64,000 bases of DNA from Lutjanus erythropterus (taxonomy: Eukaryota; Chordata; Actinopteri; Lutjaniformes; Lutjanidae), in NCBI GenBank assembly GCA_020091685.1, contig CM034611.1, positions 12,375,909 through 12,439,908 on the forward strand. The letters are read 5' to 3'. Below, piece by piece: positions 1 to 11,076 of this stretch. The stretch's first letter is position 1. Every line of letters begins with the position of its first letter. The notes below the pieces were generated by a model. The model searched no databases, was not told the DNA's origin, and saw nothing but the letters and a program-made list of their open reading frames with translations. A program made the position numbers and the translations under genes.

Positions 1-56
1 TGCATGATTTTCAGTCTGTACAAAATTTTATCATCTCAGAAACTTAAAAAAAAATA

Positions 57-161
57 TATATATATATCGATATCGGTAAATATCGGTTATCAGCTATAAC
101 AGCAATATTAATTTCGGATATCGGTATCGGTCAGAATTTTCAGATCGGTGCATCCCTAATA
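57..161. mobile_element. Fragment of a GCATCCCTA-ended non-autonomous DNA transposon
   Basis: AT-dinucleotide run followed by repeated TATCGG words, closing with ATCGGTGCATCCCTAA directly against a CATA microsatellite. ATCGG-rich subterminal sequence plus a GCATCCCTA end is typical of a teleost hAT-like non-autonomous family. Seen: the words and the abrupt junction. The family assignment is from memory. Only one end is visible; no target duplication. Confidence 0.6.
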
Positions 162-392
162 CATACATGCATACATACATACATATGAACAAACATACAT
201 ACTTATGACCATACATACATACATACATACATATGAAAATAAATACATACATACACATGACCATACATACATACTTATGACCATACATACATACTTATGA
301 CCATACATACATACATACATACATATGACCATACATACATACATACATACATATGAACATACATACATATGAGCATACATACATACATACAA
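157..392. repeat. (CATA)n microsatellite, left arm of an inverted pair
   Basis: CATA/TACA tetranucleotide array broken by short ATGACC and ATGAAC interruptions. The same array in reverse complement lies at 498-930, so the two arms could pair over a ~105-bp transposon fragment. Open frames here encode only MYVC/HTYI repeats and are not genes. Confidence 0.95.
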
Positions 393-497
393 TACAATAT
401 CAGCCCAGTTTTACTCATCGGACCGATGCCGATATGTTAAAAAATGACAAACATTGGCCAATACCGATATTAATGCCGATATATCGTGCATCCCTAG
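393..497. mobile_element. Second GCATCCCTA-ended transposon fragment between two microsatellites
   Basis: Contains ACCGATGCCGATATG, an AT-rich middle, then CCGATATATCGTGCATCCCTAG, which abuts the TATG array. Same terminal motif and same orientation as the fragment ending at 161, so probably one family, with both copies bordering tetranucleotide arrays. Confidence 0.6.
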
Positions 498-668
498 TAT
501 GTATGTATGTATGTATGTATGCTCATATGTATGTATGTTCATATGTATGTATGTATGGTCATAAGTATGTATGTATGGTTATATGTATGGATGTATTTAT
601 GGTCATCTGTATGTATGTTCATATGTATATATGTATGTATGTATGCTCATATGTATGTATATATAGTC

Positions 669-699
<31 letters not shown>

Positions 700-860
700 T
701 GCTCATATGTATGTATGTATGTATGTATCTATGTATGTATGGTCATAAGTATGTATGTATGTATGTATGTATGTATGGTCATATGTATGTATGTATGTAT
801 GTTGATATGTATGTATGTATAGTCATAAGTATGTATGTATGCATGTATGTATGTATGGTC

Positions 861-891
<31 letters not shown>

Positions 892-940
892 TGTAGGTAT
901 GGTCATATGAATGTATGTATGTACATACATACATACATGT
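498..940. repeat. (TATG)n microsatellite, right arm of an inverted pair
   Basis: Long TATG array with repeated GGTCATA and GCTCATA interruptions, the complements of those in the left arm. It ends in a switch to (CATA)n near 921-938, a small palindrome, and then in a hairpin at 940-962 (arms TATCCCTA/TAGGGATA). Confidence 0.95.
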
Positions 941-990
941 ATCCCTATGTGAAATAGGGATATACTAATAAATGTATTTTTTCAAGATTT

Positions 991-1234
991 AGAGTGGCAT
1001 TTTATTGTGACAAGTCCAAGGCACACCTGTGCAACAGTCACACCATTTAATCAGCACCTCTGTATGCCACACCTGTCAGGTGGATGGATTATGTTGGCAA
1101 ATGTGAAGTGTTCACTAACATGGATGTTAACAAAATTGTGAACAAATTTGAGAGACAAAAAAACCTTTTGTGTGCACAGAAGAAGTCTGAGATACGGGAG
1201 CAAAAACTAAAGTATTGTCATATTTTTCAGTATA
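991..1234 (+). mobile_element. Decayed teleost interspersed repeat (AGAGTGGC...TATTTTTCAGTATA)
   Basis: The series AGAGTGGCATTTTATTGTG, AAGGCACACCTGTGCAA, ATGCCACACCTGTCAGGTGG and CTTTTGTGTGCACAGAA matches a repeat I know as abundant in fish genomes, with the usual order and spacing. No superfamily is assigned here. The 62-codon open frame at 1084-1272 runs through it and is not considered a gene. Confidence 0.6.
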
Positions 1235-1656
1235 TTGCGATAGTTAAAAATCAAAGAAAAGCGCTCAAATAAATCCATCATAGTGGGATGAGAGTATGTG
1301 TGGATGCAGGACATTGTGACATTAATACAGAAAAACTTACAGTGGGAGGTAAAAAAAAATCGACTTGTGTGGTGTCATGTTCTTTACCAAACCTGTCACC
1401 CTGCTTCAACAGAACATCTCCCCCATAGCCTCATGCTCCTCTCATGGCTGAACAGTGAAGAGCAGGGGATTGGTGATCTATAATTAACCGGTGGGTCGGT
1501 GTTGATGTCATTGACACAGCGTGGAGGTAGAAGGTGGCGCTGCCAAGGCACCTGTTGTTGTGGAGTGTGGCATCTGATATCATTACCTACCCAGCCGGAG
1601 CGCCAATGTCCCCGCTGGGTCGCGAACTGTCCAAGCCACCGACCACGCTCACCTTT
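1235..1656. other. Unique non-coding DNA, moderately GC-rich block
   Basis: No repeat family or gene recognised. The part from about 1470 to 1640 is richer in GC and CpG than its surroundings and contains ATAATTAACC and CACCTG (E-box) words, so it could be a conserved non-coding block. Short open frames on both strands overlap and look like chance. Confidence 0.4.
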
Positions 1657-1717
1657 CACACACGCACACGCACACACACACATATACAATACACACTCAT
1701 GCACACACACATACACG
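1657..1717. repeat. Imperfect (CA)n microsatellite
   Basis: CA dinucleotides interrupted by CG, TA and TCATG, about 60 bp. Confidence 0.9.
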
Positions 1718-2254
1718 CCACCATCCACTGTCATCATGTCCTCCTTTACATAACTGACTCTGACGGCCCGAACACCTAGAGGGCAGAGATCCACGGAGAG
1801 TTTCAATTATTGTTAATGATATTTTGATGGTAGCTGGTTAACTTATGCAACCGGCAGAATACAGCTGTACAAATATTTGATGGTGAAATCTTTAAAATCT
1901 ACAGTATGTGGGCTCGTAGCCCAAAGGGTTTGAAGGATCAGTCCAGTGTTTTAATAATGTTTACGATCAGACCCACAGTCTAATGAGAATGGCATCTTTA
2001 GAGTACATTAACACAAAGGCTTGAATCATGAGGAAACTGTTGGCCTTGTTTCATCAAAACTGACAATCCCAAAGCATGGGTAAATAAGAGCTGCTACTTT
2101 TTACACTTTCTATTTTATTTATTCACAAATCCACTGTATTTACTCTGTTACTTGAGGTTTACAATCCTAACCAGGATTGTAGCAGACTGATGCATGTGAG
2201 CCAGTGACCCATTTGCTCTTAAGAAACACACAGTGTTTTGCATTTCTTCACATG
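1718..2254. other. Unique AT-rich DNA, nothing recognised
   Basis: No long open frame, RNA gene or known repeat seen on either strand. Confidence 0.5.
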
Positions 2255-2871
2255 TTAAAGGATAATTCAAGTTTATCACAACTGGTGTTTTACTACCGTG
2301 ACATGTTTATGGCAACCCAGTCTCCTCACTCTGTACAAATATGACAACCTTCAAATTGCGTGCAGTGGTTAACAGTGCAGTGCAATTAACTTGTGTGGCA
2401 AGCAGACCCATAGTCAAGTGACTTTCATCGTCATGGTAACAAAAAATAAATATGTGATTAAAGTTATGACATGGTTGCAATTTGGTTAGATAAGTAAGTC
2501 ACATCATGTAGGTGAAGAATGTAACATTATGTAACTTAAATCTTTGAACAACATTGACTTTTTGTTTCACATGGTACACAAACTCTGGCCTTTAACCGAT
2601 CCATCTACCCCACATCCTCCATTCACGCACTTTCTCGCTTTACTATGTAAATGAAGACGGACTTTGTTGCCTGCAATGCGTTGTATGTGTATGAAGGAAT
2701 GATCTGGACATTACTGGACAAGTGTGCCAAGGTAAGAAACAGTCGCTCAGACAATCAGAGAGGTTGTAAACAAACAGGTTTAGACAGGGTAACTACATCA
2801 AGTGTGATGGGTCAAAGTTGAAGCAAAAGTCAGTCTGTGATGCAACGCTTTAAGGAATAATTTTTTTTTTT
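2255..2871. mobile_element. Possible MITE-type repeat beginning TTAAAGGATAATTCAAG
   Basis: Starts with TTAAAGGATAATTCA, a form of end common in short fish DNA transposons targeting TTAA. Inside is AACATTGACTTTTTGTTTCACATGG, reminiscent of a dispersed fish repeat. The far end is unclear; I stop at a poly-T tract. Weak call. Confidence 0.3.
2651..2731 (+). other. Exon-like segment: ATG, 27 open codons, donor-like end
   Basis: An ATG preceded by an in-frame stop opens 27 codons (begins MKTDFVACNALYVYEGMIW) and reaches CCAAG|GTAAGA, a near-consensus splice donor. Without splicing the frame continues to a stop at 2819-2821 (57 codons in all). The protein is not recognised, and the segment lies inside a possible repeat. 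Probably coincidental. Confidence 0.12.
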
Positions 2872-3278
2872 GTTTGCATTTGCTTTCACTTCTACATTCT
2901 GGCCAACTTGCAGGCTTGTTTAAAACCTCTCTGTTTCCACTGGACAAATTTCAAGATGTGAAAACAGAGAATCTATAACCCCAGTGAGAACTGTTAAACT
3001 GAGTGGGATTTACCTTCTCACCTGTTTTTAGTCATTGTCATATTGTCAAGGAAATTAATTACCATGTGACTCTTTAAGCCTTTCACCTGCCATCTTCGCT
3101 CATAGGAGACGTTAGCCTTTCTGGCAGAAATCTTTCTATGTTTACCCAAACCATGATTTTTTTTTTACCCTTAAATCTAACCAAGAGGGGGTTTCTGGTT
3201 AAAAGCCTTGAAGGCTAATTTCTCCCTACAGTTCCAACTCCTGTAAATAAATTACTTTGCTTCCTTTTCCCTCCATGC
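2872..3278. other. Unique non-coding DNA
   Basis: No gene or known repeat recognised; AT-rich, intron-like. Confidence 0.5.
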
Positions 3279-3356
3279 ACTGATGAAGGCCACTAGGCCA
3301 AAACATTAACACATTTGTTGACGTGGGCAGAATAAACTGGTGAAATTGAAATTTGA
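3279..3356 (+). mobile_element. Short retroelement-tail-like repeat (TGATGAAGGCCACTAGGCC)
   Basis: TGATGAAGGCC...AGGCCAAAAC followed by GCAGAATAAA resembles a common fish repeat tail of the form GATGAAGGCC...GGCCGAAACGTT...AATAAA. The AAGGCC/GGCC words form a small stem. Recognition is from memory and the element is short. Confidence 0.4.
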
Positions 3357-4025
3357 AATCACTGGGTGTTCAGGGTTGGTAATATATATGATTTTGGTTT
3401 CAGCACCACAAACAAAATACTGGGATATTGCATCTTCTCACCTGTTTGACTAATAGAACTAATTGAAAAATGGCCACAACTCCAAAAGTCCAAGTCTGTA
3501 ATAAACCAGAATTATCTTTTAAACAACAAGATAACATGTAATTAAGACAATGTTGGAAGTTGTGGAAGGTTTTTTCATTTTTTATGCAGCTAAGCAAACA
3601 CATCCTGGATCTATCTGTGCTGCGGGTGCACAAATAAAATCTATATTGTTTTTCTCATGTGACTGTGGGTTTGACAGCAAACATTAGTATCTCCCAAAAC
3701 ATCAGACTGTTCTTTCACCAACAGCTCTCTTAGGCAGTCATGTCCCGCTGTAAAGATATTAGGGACTTTTGCCAGGAGATTATGCAGCTCATGTGATGAT
3801 CAGGTTTCTGTCGATTTCAGTAAGAGAACACACTGGTGAGAATGGGACTGCTGCACACAAGAGTATGAAAAATGAACAGAACATTTACAGTGAGACAATG
3901 TGACCGTTCCGGGTGAATGCCATTTTATTAGTGTAGCAGCTTTCCCAAGCAGATCAGAATGCCTAAGCCCTGAGCACTGACAGGGATTTCACAGCCCAAA
4001 CTGATTTTCAGGCTGGCAGGGTTCT
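3357..4025. other. Unique AT-rich DNA, nothing recognised
   Basis: A minus-strand frame at 3400-3633 (77 codons) has no recognisable domain and no supporting signals; treated as chance. Confidence 0.5.
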
Positions 4026-4090
4026 CTCACACACACACAGATGCACAAATGCACACACACACACCCCCACAGATGCACAAATACACATAA
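4026..4090. repeat. Compound (CA)n microsatellite
   Basis: CA runs separated by two GATGCACAAA words, suggesting a short higher-order duplication inside the array. Confidence 0.85.
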
Positions 4091-4730
4091 AAACCCCAGA
4101 GATATTACATGGTGATGTTAAAGTATCATATTTTCGTACAGCTTTAAAAATTATTCTAATGTTTTGATGAAGTTTAAGTGAAGTGTTCCTACAGACACTG
4201 CTGTGATTGGCAATGTGTCAGAAACTAAGAACCACTTTTTAATAACTTAATGAATCATCATTATAGATGCATGCATCAATAAATAAACAGACATATTTAC
4301 AAAAGACGTCAACGTTAGACATATTTGTTAATTTCAATAACCCAAACCCCTGGGCAACCAAATCCCATAATGTAATGTGTTTTTTTTATGAATCGGTAGC
4401 TCCCCAGATATGCAATAAAGACACAGCAGTACTCTGCATTATTGATTCAGTTTCATAACAACCCAGAGTGTCTTTATTCACTGCAATTGGTGAAGAAGGA
4501 ATCGCACACACTTATTTAAAAAATCACTGCACCAATTAGTGAAGTTGGAGCTTCTCCTTCTGCTTTAATAAGTCCTCTGAGATCTGATTTATAATAAGAA
4601 CCGCATTGTGTTCGCTGTGGTGATGGCTTAGTGCTAATGTGAAATCATTTACTGTATTACCAAATATTTAGGAGCTATATCACACGTCACAAGTATGTAC
4701 ACAAGCAGGCCGTCATGCAGGTTAACTGTA
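4091..4730. other. Unique AT-rich DNA, nothing recognised
   Basis: No known repeat or gene signal. Confidence 0.5.
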
Positions 4731-5240
4731 CACTGTTAGAAATAAAGATGCTAACCAGAACCATGAAGGGTTCCTAAGCTTGTCCCCATAGGAGAACCCT
4801 TTTGGTAATACCAAGAACCATCTTCTGTGGGTGCTAACAAGATCTCACCCATGAAAGTCTGCCAATAGCCATTTTTATATTTCAAGGTTGAGAACCTTTC
4901 ATATTCTAAGGATTTTATCTAGAACATACCAAGATGTTTCTACTGAGAAAATTCTTATATTACATTATATTATTATTATTCTAGAACCCACACAGGGGGT
5001 CCTATGGAGAACCTTTTTATGTTATGATACATAGAGCCCTTGATGTGCCCTTGACTAAAGAATTCTTTAAGGATATCTAGAGCGCTTTCTTCCAAAAACT
5101 GTTCTTAATGGAGCCGTTAGTCTTACAAAGAACCCTTGACAAACCCTTTCCTCAAAAATAGGTTCTTCAGAAGCGTATGGTTTTGGGAAGAACGTCTACC
5201 CTTCAGGAAGAACCCTTTTATGTAAGAGTATATGTGTGAG
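4731..5240. mobile_element. GAACCCTT-rich interspersed element
   Basis: Begins CACTGTTAGAAATAAAG and contains many scattered GAACC(C/A)TT or AAGGTTC words, including AGAACCCTTTTGG, AAGAACCATC, GAGAACCTTTTTA, AAAGAACCCTTG and AAGAACCCTTTTATG. This is the layout of a well-known fish repeat built from degenerate AAGAACC(C/A)TTT units in both directions. The right end is near TTATGTAAGAGTATATGTGTG. Too decayed for a clear terminal repeat. Confidence 0.65.
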
Positions 5241-5350
5241 GGATGTTAATGATCCATCATTAATTGCCTTTAGAATTTAACCGACTGAAAATTAATCAAC
5301 TGATAATTAATCGATAGTCTAGACATGGCATTAATTGCACCTCGTTTGAC
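5241..5350. repeat. ATTAAT-rich segment
   Basis: Clustered ATTAATTG, AATTAATCAACTG and AATTAATCGATAG. Could be a fragment of an AATTAATCG-rich fish transposon family like the one at 18.8 kb, or a homeodomain-site cluster. Undecided. Confidence 0.3.
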
Positions 5351-6314
5351 ATTGTTTTGTCTGTCTAAGCCATTTATTGGATAAGGAAACTTAAAATAAG
5401 AAAAAAAACCGAGAAAAAAGTGAGAAAAATGAAAACAAGACCATGTATGTGTACAAGGGCAGGGAAACAAAGAAAGATACATCTTGTTGAGTCAAACTTC
5501 AATGTTTAATCATTAATGCAAGTTTTTTGCCAACTGCAATCGCTACAGGAAGTGCATTGGTTTTCTGTCAGGAATCTGTCAATACAAACAAAGATTTCAC
5601 GACCATCTGTTGAACACTTTGTTTATCGTGTCTAGATCTTGTAAAATTTTCATGGGTGCTTATGTCAGATCAGGAGTAATGACGACTTCAAAATATAGTT
5701 TCCAACTCTTGCAAACTTTCAGTGTAAGAAACAGCCCTGTTTTCAGCCTCTCATGGCCATTATCTGGCGCAGCGCTCGGGGTATTTCTTCAGGGAGCTGG
5801 CTGCCTTTTCATTAATGTCCCTCAGAGTTAAAGCCCAGTGTCCTTTGGGACTGCATGTCATTGGCTGACAAGGTTTAGGGATTTGAGTGAATTTTCCTGC
5901 AATAATGGAAATATCCCAAGCCCCCGAGACAAACAGACAGGAGACTGGCAGGAAATATCTTAATCTACATTGACCCTTTGTTGGCACAGTCCCATACCCT
6001 TAGTGAGAAGAACATGTGCGTGTACCCGCAGCGCACGCATACCTGCACACATCCATACACACAGTAGTAGACTACATCTGGATTGTGTTGCAGTGACCGT
6101 AGGCCCCTGAGTGTGCAGCCTCAGTGGCAGTGCGTGGGTGAGAGCCAGGGTCCAGTGCACCATGGTGGGGGCTCTCCATCACTCTGCCTCCTGGCTTGAC
6201 AGGCCCTGGCTCTGGGGCCCGTCAAGGTCTTGCTGAGTGCACTCAAACTGTGCACTGCTGAGGAAGGGATTCTGTATCCTTCTAATGGATTACTCACCCA
6301 CATCACCTGTCTGA
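5351..6314. other. Unique non-coding DNA
   Basis: Short overlapping frames on both strands (5610-5831, 5760-5987, 5960-6163, 6121-6348), none recognisable. The part from 6120 to 6260 is GC-richer. No repeat recognised. Confidence 0.5.
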
Positions 6315-7560
6315 GTGGATTCTTTTGACCGACAGACACACACTGCATGCAAACATGTACTCGTGCATGATCACGTGCATGTACAACCTTTAGTTAAGTT
6401 CGGAAGTTTGCATTGTACAAATAAGTATTCTTTTATCGAATCAACCTTCAAATGCAATATAACTAGTATTATCACTTCCTTTATAAAACAGACATCCCTC
6501 ACTTTGTTTCAAAGCTATATATAACTAACATAATTTTTTTTAATCCGTTGTTTTCACTGGGCACGGCATGTGTGTACCACGGTTTTGATCTGTCCTCCAC
6601 ACTGCTGCAGTGTTTCAGTAGCAGAGCATTTTGCCTCCCTGATTCTGTTGACTTGCTCAGATTTTGTTGATTTGGTTCTCTTTCCTTCCTTTTTGTGCTT
6701 CGACCATGGATAACTAGGCCATTTAGTTAGTTTCTACTTTGTTTTTTATGAATGCAAGTCTGCATTGGGTTTTTTATTTTGGTAACTGACCAGATTCCCC
6801 ATGGTTTTTCTGTGTCTGACTTCCTGTCCACTCAATCTGCTCTGTGTAGAATGGCTTGGCATCTATGAAAAATAGACTTGGGTCTTTAAAGCGGAGCAGA
6901 GAGCTGATTTTGGGATGACTGCAGTGATCAGCTTCGGCAGACATGATGCAGCTTAACGCAACGCAGCCATACCTGGTGGAATAAAGACGCAAGTCAGCCT
7001 TGTTTCTATATGGTTGGAGGATGCTTTGCTTACTTATAATCCCCACAAGTTCCCAGTTTTTCTTCCAAACCGTGTCCTTTTACATATAAGAAGGTTGTTG
7101 TGGATTCTATAAAAGTTGCTGCTTCTCAGCATCACTAACCGGTTTCTCGTCATCCATACTGACCGCTTTGATGAAGGGCAAACAGTGATGTCAAAGACGT
7201 CAGCAACAATTTTGACAAAGTATTTTGAAGTTGAAACTTTGCTAAAATACAGTCAGGGTGAGCATTTTGTCAAACAAGCAAGTTCGGTCGCTCATTCACA
7301 GCACTTCCAGTTAAGAAACAGTGAAAAACTTTCACGACATCATCAGTCTGCACCTTTTGTTGTTGTTTTAATGTGAGACACTGGCAGAACTTCCATATTG
7401 TGTATTTAAAGGAAACAATGCACTACTCAAAGAATCAACCTTTCCTCTTACTGGATGGTAAGTAAAGTCGTTTTCTCTTCTAACTCTAAAGGTCACATCT
7501 ATGTCATTTACTTTTAATTCGGAAAGAGAGAAAGGCTGGTGTCACGCTGCTGGACACCTG
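6315..7560. other. Unique non-coding DNA with a TGCATG cluster
   Basis: Around 6340-6390 there are five GCATG/CATGC words, partly palindromic about GATCACGTGCATG. The rest shows no gene or known repeat; frames at 6774-7046 (minus) and 7116-7376 (plus) are unrecognised. Confidence 0.45.
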
Positions 7561-8674
7561 CGGACCCCGGTCAGGACCGCAGCCCTAATCAGCCTAATAC
7601 ATATGTGTCACATCCAATGACCCACTGGCTCTTTTCATAATAAAGGTCACTCTGTGAGAGATACTCTGTCCCCCCAGGTCCTCCTTAATGGGGAGCCACT
7701 GGAGCTTTTATAACTAAGTGCACACTACTGACTTAGATACTCCAGCATGTGTGTAAACCACTGCACACGTCTTAGCCATTATTAACTAATTCCATATACA
7801 AAATATTAATTAAAAAAAAAATCAACATTAAGTCCTCTACTATCATGAATTACTCGGCAAGCAAAAATACAGAACATTGGCTGGAACCAGCAAATAGCAT
7901 CACAAGTAGCATAATAGCATAATATGTACATTTTTCTGCAGGGCAAAAAATTAAAACAATGATATCCTGAGTAGCTCTGTATTGTGCGTTAGTTGTTTAT
8001 TAAACATCCACCATTGCAAATGAAAATCTATCTGACATTACTGACATGATATGACATTACAAAATTCCCATTTTGGTTAGTTACATTTGCTAACTTCCTT
8101 TCCATTTGTAACCAGCATGTCTGACATATCCCGTTGTTTTCAGGACAGGAACTAATGGATTAGCGGCTAGCAGGAAACGCAGCGTTACTTTGAATAAATC
8201 ACAGATTCCTCTGCGTGGAGAATGCTGGAAACATTTGGGATAATTTGAGTAAACAACTTTATTGCTTTTAATGTTTTTAAAATGTTTTTTATTTCGTAAC
8301 TATCCAGGTTTACACTGTTTTGCACATGTCACACCTATTTCTATTATTGATGCACACTGTCTGTTGCACTGTTTGCGCTTTTCTTCACTTCTAAAAACTT
8401 CCTATACCTTTTATGCTTGAGTACTTTGCATATTGATGTACCCTCTTTTCACAGTAGTAGTACTAGCATAGTATCATAAAACAATACAGTGCCACACAAG
8501 CAATAAAATACAAATAATTAAGAGCAATAGTTTAAAAACAGTACATCACATATAAAACATTTTTTTCCGTTATCATATTTTGGACTGTTTGTGAGACAAA
8601 ATACACAATTTGAAGGCATCTTTGGAAAATTGTTATGGCTATTTTTTAATCATTATTAACGTTTCATATAGCTT
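7561..8674. other. Unique AT-rich DNA, nothing recognised
   Basis: Increasingly AT-rich; no open frame of note and no repeat family recognised. Confidence 0.5.
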
Positions 8675-8808
8675 ACATCTTTGGGCATTTGCACCTTTAT
8701 TTTAAAGTAGACAGTAAATAGATTATAGGAAACAAGGGGAGAGATATGGGGAATCGAACCGGGGACGTTGAGATTACAGCTTCTTAACCACTAGGCAACT
8801 AGATGCCC
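8675..8808 (-). mobile_element. tRNA-derived SINE
   Basis: Read on the minus strand, the head is GGGCATCTAGTTGCCTAGTGG followed by TTAAG (A-box-like) and, ~35 bp on, GGTTCGATTCC (a match to the pol III B box). The body continues CCATATCTCTCCCCTTG and the tail reads AAATAAAGGTGCAAATGCCC near 8680-8700, the arrangement of a common teleost tRNA-SINE. About 134 bp, apparently near full length but with substitutions. The B box is intact, so pol III activity is conceivable but unproven. Confidence 0.8.
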
Positions 8809-10163
8809 AATATTCTGATATTTCATTGACAAAAAGATCAATCAAGAAAATAAAAATACTCATTAGTTGCAGCCTTATAAATACAGTCTAAGATAAATTG
8901 TAAATATATTCAGTTTTTAAACCTGTCTTTATTTCTCCTACACATCAGTCACAGCAGACTATTTAAGCCTATTAGGTCAAGGTTAAGAACAATGTGTCTG
9001 TTTTCCACTCAGACAGATACTGTACATCATTTCCACAAAGAGGTGAAATGCTATTGCCAGTAAATAATGGCTATAGAGGTCAGCTATTGATCCGCTGCTG
9101 AAGGGGACCTTAGGGGCATGTTAAGAAGGGCTATTGTTGCTTGTCAATGATCCCTTTATGGCTTTGGACTCGACAGGTCTGCAACTATAAATCAAGGTTA
9201 AACTAGTCCTCTAATAGCAAATCAATGATAGTCAATAGATATTATCATGTGATTATAATTCAGTCGAGTAAACCATTAGTCAAAACTTAAATAGTCTTTC
9301 CAGTCTGTCTGCAGTCCTCCAGCTAGAGAGGAGAAAGCTGCAGAGTCTTTGTTAGGGTCATACTGTTTTCCAAGTTCGCAGTCCCGCCTCTAAGTCATGT
9401 TATTGCAAAATGGCAAGGTCTTCCATTAGTTTAACTGAGGAGGTTGCTGAGATTTGAGAGAACAATGTAGAAGTTATATTGAGATAACCTTTACACGAGA
9501 GCAGATATTTCACCTGCATTAAGATACACTGAGAGTAACCTACTTGTTATTAGGTCTAAGCCTCCTCTATCAATGTGCTTCCACCTGTTTGAAAGCAGCA
9601 TCAGTCAAAAGTGTCTGCTATACAACTAAATGGGGCACAGGGACATATCTATCTAACTATAACCTTTGCAGTACTGATATTTATGATAAAGACCATTAGG
9701 CATTTGTGAGTTGCTTGCGCAAGGGCTTTAAGGCTAACAACGATCGTGAAGCGAGCCGCTATCCAGGGGTTTACAGGGACGTCTGTGTCATCTGTCTGTG
9801 ATACAGCCCAGCCTCAGCCTGCGATAGAAATGTCATTACACCTGCTGAATTTCTGAGGTTATCATACAAACCTTGTCTCCTAAACCTCTGTTATGAAGGC
9901 ACAAAGGATAATAGGATCAGCACATATTGTTCTCTCTCTGTTTTTTTTTCCTCTTTCTCTTCCTCTGTAAGAAGGCATATCTTTGATGACGGCCCCTCTG
10001 CTCCACTCATCACAGGCTGGACAGCTCTGTACTCACCTTGCTGTCTTGAAGGACAGTCTATACTCTAAGTAGCAAACTACAGGAAAGAGGGTGAAAGGGG
10101 GAGAGAGTTCAGGTTTGAGCACTTCTCTGATTTTACTTTGGAAAGTTCACTGCAGTGATAGTG
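8809..10163. other. Unique non-coding DNA
   Basis: No gene or repeat recognised. The block from about 9700 to 9920 is mixed in composition and looks like a possible conserved non-coding element, but this is only an impression. Confidence 0.45.
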
Positions 10164-11076
10164 TATTGGTGGGAAGTATAAATACTTAGTTGTTGCACTT
10201 CAGTAGAGTTTTCAGGTATCTGTTTTTTTTTTTGACAACTTTTTACTTTTACTCCCTGCACATACTTGTACTTTCTATACATTTTCAAAACAGGCTTGTT
10301 ACTTTAGCTTTAATGTATTTGAGGGGAGTTATTGGTTATTTTTATTTTACATCACTGTGCGCCGCCATCTCAACACCAAGACAGATTTCAACCTAAATGG
10401 ATTAGACAATAACATACAGAAAAGAAGATTCAGTGGTTTATCCATCACACTGATGGACAGACACAACTAGATGAAAATGATGTAACAAGATGCAACAAGA
10501 AGGAAATGACATAACAAGAAGAAAACAACATAAAAGACATGACAAGATGAAAATGATATAAAAGACGTAATAAGACAAAAACTATGCAACAAGACAAAAA
10601 CAATGTAAAAGACATAGCAAGATGAAAACCACATAAAAGATAAGACAATGTAAAAAAGACGAGAACAACGTAAAATACGTAACAAAATGAAAATGATGTA
10701 ACAAGAAAAAAATGATGTAAAAGACGTGACAAGAGGAAAATTATGTAACAAAAAAAAGCAATGATGAAAACGACATAGAAGACATAATGACAAAAACATC
10801 ATAAATGACGTACCAAGATGAAAATGACAAGAAAGGGGGACTCAGCCACAGAGAAAAGGTGAAGTTCTGTTAGCTTTGCACAGAAACAGCCTGTAGAAAC
10901 ATCTTTCACAGGGCTACTTTTTACTTTTATACTTTAAGTACATTTCAGAGCCTGTACTTTTTCACTTTTACTTGAGTGAGTTTTATTAGTATTTGTTACT
11001 CAAGAGTATTTTTCAGTCAAAAATCTGTACTTGTACTTGAAGAGTATAGAAAGAATGTGTACTTTTGCCACATCTG
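10164..11076. mobile_element. hAT-type non-autonomous element, CAGAGGTGG family, copy 1
   Basis: Left part reads GGTGGGAAGTATAAATACTTAG...TTTTCAGGTATCTG...TTTTTACTTTTACTCC. Right part reads TTTAAGTACATTTCAGAGCC, TGTACTTGTACTTGA and GTACTTTTGCCACATCTG. This matches the widespread fish family ending in CAGAGGTGG and packed with GTACTTTTACTT words. The imperfect direct repeat GTGTATTG/GTGTACTG (7 of 8) flanks the body and could be a decayed 8-bp target duplication if the first bases of the left end are lost. The middle is a minisatellite. A related copy in the opposite orientation starts at 61460. Confidence 0.75.
10471..10831. repeat. Minisatellite (GTAAAAGACATAACAAGATGAAAA-like unit) inside the element
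   Basis: Degenerate tandem array built from ACATAACAAGATG, AAAACAACATAAAAGAC and similar words, unit roughly 18-36 bp, about 360 bp in all. The minus-strand frames of 95 and 111 codons here are translations of the array (repeated CYVFYVV/LVTSF words) and are not genes. The same array in reverse complement lies at 61661-62005. Confidence 0.85.

Noticed and set aside
94-896. Overlapping frames with MYVC/HTYI repeats
   Set aside because: Produced by CATA/TATG microsatellites.
498-940. CRISPR-like repeat/spacer array
   Set aside because: Simple tetranucleotide repeat with no spacers; eukaryotic context.
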